Source: Ancylostoma caninum
Lineage: Eukaryota > Nematoda > Chromadorea > Rhabditida > Ancylostomatidae
Direction of reading: 5' to 3'
Length of the DNA stretch: 64,000 nucleotides
Assembly (NCBI GenBank): GCA_037903475.1
Contig: JBAJFG010000446.1
Coordinates: 1 to 64,000, forward strand
The notes beneath the pieces were generated by a model. The model did not search any database. It saw only the letters and a list, made by a program, of their open reading frames with translations, and was not told the DNA's origin. Below, piece after piece: positions 55,501 through 64,000 of the stretch (positions are counted from its first letter, which is position 1; every line of letters begins with the position of its first letter). The position numbers were made by a program, and so were the translations under genes.

Positions 55501-58500
55501 GACTTCGCATAGTTTTGTTCATAGTTTCCATTATTTAAAAAGGCGGCTCATACCAATTTCACTGAGACTTCTGTAAAGAAGATCTGTGGAGATCAAATGC
55601 TTGCAAGGATTGGCACAAGAACATCAAAAGCAGCATCCTTAGCTCTTTTTCTAACGGGTCTAAGCGTTCGCCGGTGGTACGAGCCGTCCTGCAACCATCC
55701 GTCGTTCTTCAAAAAGCTTTGCTTTATTTTTCTGACTTTAAGTGCAGCGTCATACCGTGTGGAAGAAGTTCTTTTTTTCTGATTGAGCCCTCATGAACCA
55801 ATTGGTAATGCCCTTAAACAAGGATGATAAGGTGCAAGAAATTATTCTTTTCTGCGTATTTACTGACTTGCTGGAAGTTCACGATGTGTCAGGTCAGTGC
55901 TTCATCCTTGCAGACGCTTCCGGTACCGCATGTATGAATGGCTTAATTGGCACGGAAGCAAATACATAGTACCATCGACCATGTGGGCTTCAGAAACACC
56001 AAGATAAACTTCTCTTCTGCATGCGATAACTCTCACAACCAGATAGAGCGCTTAAAATACCGAGAAAAAAGTTGTCTTCTCATCACATTCGAATTCATGC
56101 GAATCGAGCTGAAGTAATTCTCTGGATCTTATGAATGGTACCCGGTAATACCTGCGAAGATAGAAACTTTTGCTATGCACATCCCTGATCCAAATTCAGA
56201 ATCGTTTTTGATATTTCCACAGGAAAAGAATCCCCTGGAGCCCTTGATCGCGGTAGCATGTTTAGCATGTTTGACTCCATGCAATACTGCCGAAAAACAC
56301 ATTTTCGAGCCCCAAAGCATAAGGACTTGTGGGCGAATCGGAGAGGAAGAGCGGGACAAAGGTGCAACTGAGGATCCCTGGATAGTGCAACCACAGATGC
56401 GCTGCTTCAGAGGGGATTCGTAGTAGTCGTGAGAGTTTCTCATCACTTCCTATCAGGACAGCAGGTTTGCTTCATGTGTGCCCAGCAAGGATGTGCTTGA
56501 CAAGGAAAGTCGTTGTCTTTTCTTGGCTCCGCCCACAAGCTCCTCAAAGCTGGGGTCAAAAACGGGTTATTCGGCAATTCCGCAGGAAATCGTTTATACT
56601 CAGTTGCTACAAGCGAAAGTAAACAACAAGTACCGTTGGTGACTATGCGCGATATCAGATCTCTCTACCCAGTTCCGGAGTTTTCCTGACCCACATTTCC
56701 TTTCTGAGAAGACCCCTTGAGAGCGTACGTGAGAAGCTAAAGATCTTTTTTTATGCAGATAACTCTCATTTTTGTATCTCTGAACTATTTCTGAATTAGA
56801 TTTTAAGAATTAGCCTGGAGACCCTGCTCCTACTGATCCACAAAAATTCTGAACAAATTCTATAAGTCATCGATGAGACACTGATAGCTAAGTCTGAGGG
56901 CGTAAACAAAGAAGTGTTAGCTTGACCTAGTGCAGCCAGCCATCTCTCACTAAGTTCTCGTGGATCAAGTACCGAGACAATAGCTTCAGTTAACCTTGGG
57001 CTCGTCGGTTCCATCCCATTTGGTTTTGGTCAAGCTTCGTTTGGAAGCACATTCAATGAGGTTCATTTCAACCGCATCACTCTTGGGAATTTCCCAGAAA
57101 ATCCCACGTCATCGAAATGCTTCCTGGCAAAGTATCTTATTGCAGTCTCGTTCGCTTTTTAGCCGTTCATTATGCCACGACGTTTGAGCCGTTCCTTCGC
57201 TTCTTCGACAAATTCCAGAATTTCACTAAGCCGGCCCGATTATTACTCTTCGTGCTTATCCACAGCTGCTCAACCTGTGTGTATCCGTGGATAGATATTC
57301 GTTGCTTTTCCTATGTTGATGCTATTATTGCGGATCTTTCCATCTCTTTGAAAGTGAACCGGGATCGTTGGATCACTTATTTCAGGAGATACTAGCCACA
57401 AGCCCGCGAATATAATGAGTTGTTGGCTTTGATGATCAATTTCTCGAAGAAAAGCCGCTGGCCACTCCACCCCTGATCATTCTTTGTGCAATCTCAGAAC
57501 CCCAAAAACAACTTGTCGACAAGCATTTGGCGAGCAAGTTTCTGATAGCATCTGAAACTTGCTTTTTCAAAAGCTTGTCGACAACTTGGTTTTCCTTGTC
57601 GACAACTTGTCCGCCCAAAAGCCTGTCGACAACTTGTCTTTTCTTGCCGACACGTTGTCGACCGTATGAACTTGTTCTTAACCCGTTGTGCACTGACAAG
57701 CTGTCAGGCCTAAAAATTGTTCAATCTAGGACAATTTAGGAGAATTGTGGACTTGTTTTTTTCTCTTTCTTGTGGACAAGTTGTCGGGCAAAAAGCTTGT
57801 CGACAACTTGGTTTTAGGTGGCATGATGACGTTAAGCTTGTCGACAACGATTTGCTAGTTAAAAGCTTGTTTGCAAGTTGTTTTTTGACAAAGCTGGGCC
57901 GACTACTTGTTTTTGAGGTTCTGATAACTGTCCCTTTCTTTTCTTTTTTGATTTGCTTAACCTCTTTTCCCATCCATTCTGCCCTCTATTTACACATGCA
58001 CCAACCAGTTTATTGCCAACTCTCCACTTTTACCACACCAGCGTTTCCCGAATAAACTCCGAGTAAATAGAGCACTCCGGATAGGTTCGGGGATAGCTCC
58101 TAGTGAATTTCATAACTTTCCAAGCAGGCGAAGCTTTTTAGCAAGCTTTCCCCATTCTTCGTTCGGTAATTATTTTTCAAATCCCTAAAACTTGGTAATT
58201 TCCCCAGCCAATGACAGAATTTTTATCAGACAAACCCCTACTGACAAGGGAAGTGCAACAGGCCAGACTCGCAAATCGGAATGAAACCTATCTGGCTTGA
58301 ATCTTTGTTGGAGAGGGTGTTACAGTATATATTTCATTATTGCCCTCGATTCCAAAAAACAAAAATCCCACCACAGTACCATATGCGCTGCAGCACTCGT
58401 CCGTCAGCGACGATGTGGCCGAGTGGGGAGGATGCTGCACTGTCAGCTCGAGAGTTTGAACCCCGTCATGCGCACCTACCTGTTTTGCTCTCTCATTTTT

Positions 58501-61500
58501 TTATTCCCCCTGTGTTGTTGAAATCAAATTTAAAAGGTTAGAAGATAATACTTATCCTTACTGACGCACTAGGCACGGAATAACTACGTTATATAAAGGG
58601 TATACTGATTTAGATCCAGGCTCTTTCCTCACTCCAGTGGAAGCCTGCTTCCCCTCTGATCTCTGCAGTGAATGCGACTGTAATGATTGTAGCAGAATTT
58701 CTTTCATTGTCTGCGCGTATTGTTCTCACCGCTTTTGCTTTGAACACTTCATTGTCTGTGTGCACCGTTGCTGCCAGTAAATGCTTTCTCATTGACCATC
58801 CTTTTTTTGTTTTGAATGAAAATTTTACAATTTTCTAGCGACTCGAGGGAAAGCTGTACGATCACTAAACTACGTTCATAGCATAGTAGTTATTCTATAG
58901 CTAGTACGTCAGTAAAGACAAGTGTTGTCTTCTAGCCCTCCAAAATTGATTTCAATAACATAGGAGGAATAAAAAACAAAAATGCAAAACGAGTGTCAAT
59001 GACGGGATCCAAACCCTCGACCTCCTGCCTATCAGTCCGCATCCTCTCCACTCGGCCACCTCGTCGCTGACGGACTAGTGCTGCAACGCATATAGTACTG
59101 TGGTGGGATTTTTGTTTTTTGAAGCCGAGGGCAGTAACAAAATATATACTGCAACACCCTCTCCAACAAAGATTCAAGCCAGATAGGTTTCATCCCGATT
59201 TTCGAATATGGCCTCTTGCACTTCCCTTGTGAGCAGCATGAAAATCGAATGCTTTCAAAAATACCGGCAGTTTTCTCTCTAAAGTGGCCAAAACTTAGTT
59301 ATTTCGCTGCCACATCTGCTACATTTCCCCTGAAATTATGCATGGTTCCGCAAAAATTTTGCATGAAACCCTCGTTTCATACGCATGAAAGAACAGAGAA
59401 AACGTTTTTTTTCACGTTGCAATGTACAATTATTGTTGCTTTTTGCCGGTCAGAACCAGTTATTCAGCCAGGCCCGTGATCCGATTTTATTTCGGAATGG
59501 TCCTTTTATTTCCAGATTTTCGTATTTCTTTGCATTTGTAGCAAAATTTTCTCCCTGCCGTTCTGTTATTAGACGCCTCTGCTTGCCCTTGCGCATGTTC
59601 AGAGCATCAGTAAATAAATAAATCTGCGTAAGCGGTCTTTCATTAGACAACAACCTATATACAACCTAGATATGAGGAAAATGGCGTCTACGTAATTCGA
59701 GAGCCTCTCCATTTTGTTAGTTCTCCCTTCAAATGTACTTCTTTGAGAACTTGGCTTTCGCATGACCTATTTGCTCATGGTTTATCCAAGAACAGAGGCC
59801 CAAGGCAAGGCGTGATCAACGAGAGCGGCTACATTAGTTATTCTCGGGTCTCCATTGACGATCCCACTTGTTCAATAAACGTCTGAATCATAAGTGATGA
59901 GTTATTTGTTCATCCACTAATTTATCAATTTATTGTTCATCAATTAACTATTTATACCATCCAATTTGTGCGGTGAACTTAACACCTTCGCGACAATGTG
60001 CTCAACCGGTGGACACGCATGGTGCGACGCGTGGGACCGCGTGCTCAACGGGGTGAGCACGCTCTTTTCAAAGTTAAAGCTTTCCATACATGCACTGAGC
60101 AGAGCAGATCTTCACTCAAATTTTTTTTGATATGTGGTTGAACATACATACACCAGAGAAAACGATACATATGAAAAAGAAACTACAATATCAGTATCAA
60201 GTGGATGGACGAGAAACATTTGGAAACACTCTTTAGGGTCACAAAAGAGAAAACGATCAGGCTCAAATTTGCGCAAATTCAGGGTATTATGCGGCGGACG
60301 AAAAATTCCTACCACGTGGGACCACGTGTTCGAGCGGTTGAGCATGGGTCCCACATGTGCGAAAGCGCGTATGTCCCATGTGACACACCACGCCAAAAGC
60401 GTATGGTCGTGAGTGTGTTAAAGAAGACAGGGATGTTCCCCATCAGGACCTGTATGCATCATTGAGATGATTCAGATTACTCATGGTAAGCGTGTTGACG
60501 TACCCAAATGTAGTTTTTACCCTGCGTCCATCAACATGTTTCCTCATGCGTAACGTTGTCTACACTCAACTGCTATGGGTGAGCATATTCATGGGTATTG
60601 GATTACCCATACTTTCAATGGCGAATCTATAATAGAACAAGTAATCAGTTATGTGAATTCGGGCTAAATGGTTTGAGAAGCACACAAGTGTTTATCACAG
60701 ACTAAATAGGTTCGGTAGAGGTTAGGCAGAGGTTCAAAGTTCGTCGCTGAATTTTGTCAATAGTTTGTGTTGTGAATCACTACCACTGGTGATGGACCTA
60801 GGTTTCCAGAAAAATAGACCTATTTGCTAACTTAGGAAAATATTTCCTTGAGAAACTCCGTAATTCATACCTCGACAACCATGTTTGCCTGTTCGCCGAT
60901 GTGAACAGAAAGTCGTCATAGATGCCAGATGTAACGCATAATTTTATCATGACGCGTTGCATGACACAGCTACAAAGAGCGATCATAAATTCCAATCGTG
61001 ATAGAATAGAATGGCTCTCCATTTTATTTCTTTGGTGCCATCCATCTCTTTTAGAAATTTACACCAAAATGTCTTATTTGAACTATGCTGCACCATTTTC
61101 TCATATTCGGAAAGCTGCAGCGATCGAGGCCCATGCCACCTCACAACATGTACGTACATGCTCGAACAGGATACAAGAGGATCGGGTAAGTGTGAGAGTG
61201 GTGAAGTCATTGTAATATGTGGAGACGCAGACAATCAGAGCGACACGTTGCATGTTGTGGAGCACGTGCTGGGAGCCAAAGCCATGGGTTTCTCCTGTAC
61301 CCGGCATCGTTAGGACGAATGGTAACATCACACCCATGAATACAGCTAGGTAAAGACAACTTCGAGCACGAGTAAACTTGTTGGTAGGGCTAGGTAAATA
61401 GTAAATTTGGGTAGACAACACTTTTACAATGAGTGATCTCAATGATACGTGCGGCTCTGGAATTATTTGGCAGAGTATGAGGATCGAACGATAATAGCCA

Positions 61501-64000
61501 GCATTCTGATCTTGACTCCTTCCCGGCAAGGTTCTTGGCTTCTCACTCATTTTAGGTGGATGTATTTATTGGGCAAACACAATACATCATGGCAAATAAA
61601 TGAGGCGAACATATAAATAATAAGAAAAGAAAAGAGTTACAGAAATAACATGACGTACATGTGAGAAATACAAATAGAATGTGTCAAATGTTTGGCAAAT
61701 TCAATATGTTGTGCTATCTTCAGCAACGCTTCTCATCACTAATTCAGATGAGTCCTTCAGACCAAACCTACTAACATAGTTCTGCCAAGGAATCTCGTCC
61801 ATCCTAGGCGGAGCTTCTCCAACCATTCATGGACCTCGACACTGTTTGCTTCTCATTTTTTCAATTGTTCTTCTTTTTAATCATTTTTCAATCGTCCGTG
61901 CAGCTACCACGTCAATATTTATTAGATCAGTTACGCGGCTTCCTGCTGTCCCGCTAGTTCTTGTTGGACTCTACCGGAAAGTTGAGCAGCTGTGACAAAC
62001 CTGTATTTATCAAAAACTTCGACAAAAAAAAACGCTTCTTGTGAAAACTTGAGAGATTGCTCGAGCGTGGGAATTCTCACCAAGACGCTCGTCGATTGAT
62101 GTGATTGAACTTTCAATGAACTTCACCGCCAAACAAGCGCGTCAGCCATTTGTTTGCCAGTTCTCAGCTATTCCGGGATGCTACCCTATCAATGGTTACC
62201 CAGATGCAAAGTCCCAATTGTGAGAGGAGTTTTCCGCTTGTTTTCGCTTCGTTTCATTTGGAATCACGAGACTGCACAGCAGATGAGGCCTCGAATTCCT
62301 GGAAGTTCCTGGAATTATGAGCAAGCGCCGGCTTTGTTTTGGAATTTGTCACTGAGACGTCTCAGACTATTTTTGTCATCGTCGCTGTCGTCACTGGACG
62401 AGAGCACGGGTTTCTTGTGTCTTGAAACTTTCTGCTGGTCGTGATGATTGGTAAACTCTGTCCAGCGCCACAAAAACAGCTTGGATTTGTTTGTTGTGCG
62501 TGCACTGAACTTCCGGCTGCCGAAACTGACGTTGCAGCTGCATCATTAGCGACATGTTTTTGATTTTGTGTCCGTGTTTTGGGTCAGCCGAGTTCTGGTT
62601 TTGACCTGGTGCTCCTCTGATGCATAAGGATATCTATGTACCTATCTACTATGATATATATGTACGTCAACGTAGATAATTTTCTTGTGCTATTTCTATA
62701 ATCAATTTCTATAATTAATCCTTTGGTATTTCTGTTTGTTGAGCTTTTTACCCAAGTTTCTGTATGGCACATCTTAAAGTTCAAGAAAATTAATAGAAAC
62801 AAAGATCTGTTCTACCTTTCACCTATTTTGTCTAAGATGAACCAGGAAAAGGTCGCTTTAATATCTGTGGTAGTAGCGAAGTGTTTCTTTTTCAAAACAG
62901 AGGGTGATCAGGGTGACCATTCGAAGAGTTAGCCTTTAAATTAATTCTTACAAGCAAATCACTTGTATCAAAGTTCTGAAGAATAGCCCTAAAACCTCAA
63001 AATAATCAGTACGTTGAACAAAATGAAATGAACTGTCTGTGAAATGTGCTCTGCAACGCTCAACGCTTGCAAATTGCATGACTCTGCATGTTCCAGGAAT
63101 CCTCCCTTTTCCCAGAAGTCACACCCCAAATCTAATCCTCTTCCACTTCCACGAAATGTGAAGCTGATTCTCTACTGATTTCAAATGGATTCCATACAAA
63201 TTGCGTCGAAGAATGTGAGCAATGCTTTCGCAGCTGATTCATCGCATCAATATGCTCTGACAGCGCTGGGATCATTTCAAGCATGTTACATCGCGAACAT
63301 GCAGTGTCAGTTCCTCATAGAACCTGTCCCAGTCTATATCTGTCCGTTTTCTATCTCCAACTTACTCCTTTTGAAGCTCTTAGCTGGGTAAATGAACTTG
63401 TTCCTATGGATACCCAAACCTATAACCAGTGTTAGTGATTCGCAGCACGAACTTCATCCGAAAATCAGCGACGAGGTTCAAACGTCTCTGGGAAAGTCGG
63501 TGACGAAGTTATTTGTGTCTCCTGAAGCCTATACCCTATACCCGCGTGCAAATGAAAGGCTGTGTTTATACTTTTTTGGCTAGGCGGTGGCGTACCGGCG
63601 ACAACGATGAAGTACCACGTGAAGGTCAGCGAATTTACTTGAGTTGCAAGCTAAAACAGTTAAGGGAAGAAGGAACAAGAGCACATCTCAATCCAAGTTC
63701 TCTAGAAGAAGCAACGCGATTTCTCCCTACTACTTGATCTTCGATGGAACGAAGTATAAACAGTACGCATTGCGTCGCGACGACAAGCGCTAATTACCTT
63801 AATGATATATAAAGTATGTACATGCTTCCACCGAACAGTCGCTTTTGAGCAATTTGAATGTGGCGCGTTCATGGATCGCGGCGCCCGCGACGAAGTATAA
63901 GAGCAGCCAGAAGTTGTGGTATGGTGGTGGTCTCGCTCTTCACGAGCACTTACTCTAGCTCTATTGTGGTTCACACGATGAAGCCTTATACGGAAATGAT

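Overview
The window looks like a repeat-rich piece of a nematode chromosome, most likely from the strongylid (hookworm-like, clade V) lineage. The reasons are a many-exon UDP-glycosyltransferase gene with short exons, a Cer1-like Ty3/gypsy retroelement, BEL/Pao debris, small inverted-repeat transposons inside introns, tandem minisatellites and frequent G/C homopolymer runs. No bacterial, organellar, CRISPR, rRNA or intact tRNA feature was seen. The species cannot be named from sequence alone.

Region 1 (1-12,500, all on the minus strand) is the striking part. A Ty3/gypsy retroelement reads from right to left: gag with a CCHC knuckle, then an envelope-like glycoprotein region with signal-like and membrane segments, then an aspartic protease, all in one 1276-codon frame (11327-7497). 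Reverse transcriptase, RNase H and integrase follow in a second frame (7346-4194). Two opposite single-base frame changes near 7568 and 7304 break the join. Only about 320 bases further on, on the same strand, an uninterrupted frame of at least 1290 codons (3872 to the left edge) encodes a UPF1/NAM7-type superfamily 1 helicase with an RG-rich N-terminal tract. No LTR copy was seen between pol and the helicase, so the helicase may be carried by the element.

Region 2 (12,600-16,400) holds an unidentified coding exon and a decayed BEL/Pao element. Region 3 (16,460-18,480) is a 60-bp minisatellite of about 34 copies whose length makes it read open on both strands; older relatives lie at 25.6-26.5 kb (reversed) and 36.6-37.0 kb.

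Region 4 (19.9-36 kb) holds host genes among small DNA transposons: a single-pass membrane protein (minus, 19,935-20,895), a non-autonomous mariner-like element (22,069-22,951), a tiny secreted peptide (minus, 23,941-24,084), and a UDP-glycosyltransferase on the minus strand whose coding exons could be followed in phase from 35,128 to the stop at 29,341. Two nearly identical hAT-type MITEs with perfect 8-bp target duplications lie at 23,555-23,822 and, inside a UGT intron, at 33,515-33,774.

Region 5 (37-64 kb) is mostly intergenic, AT-rich and repeat-laden: isolated candidate exons, foldback repeats, an inverted pair of tRNA-like SINEs (58.2-59.2 kb), a cluster of a SalI-type palindrome (57.5-57.9 kb), a CATT microsatellite (52.8-53.0 kb), and what looks like the promoter and first codons of a gene leaving the right edge.
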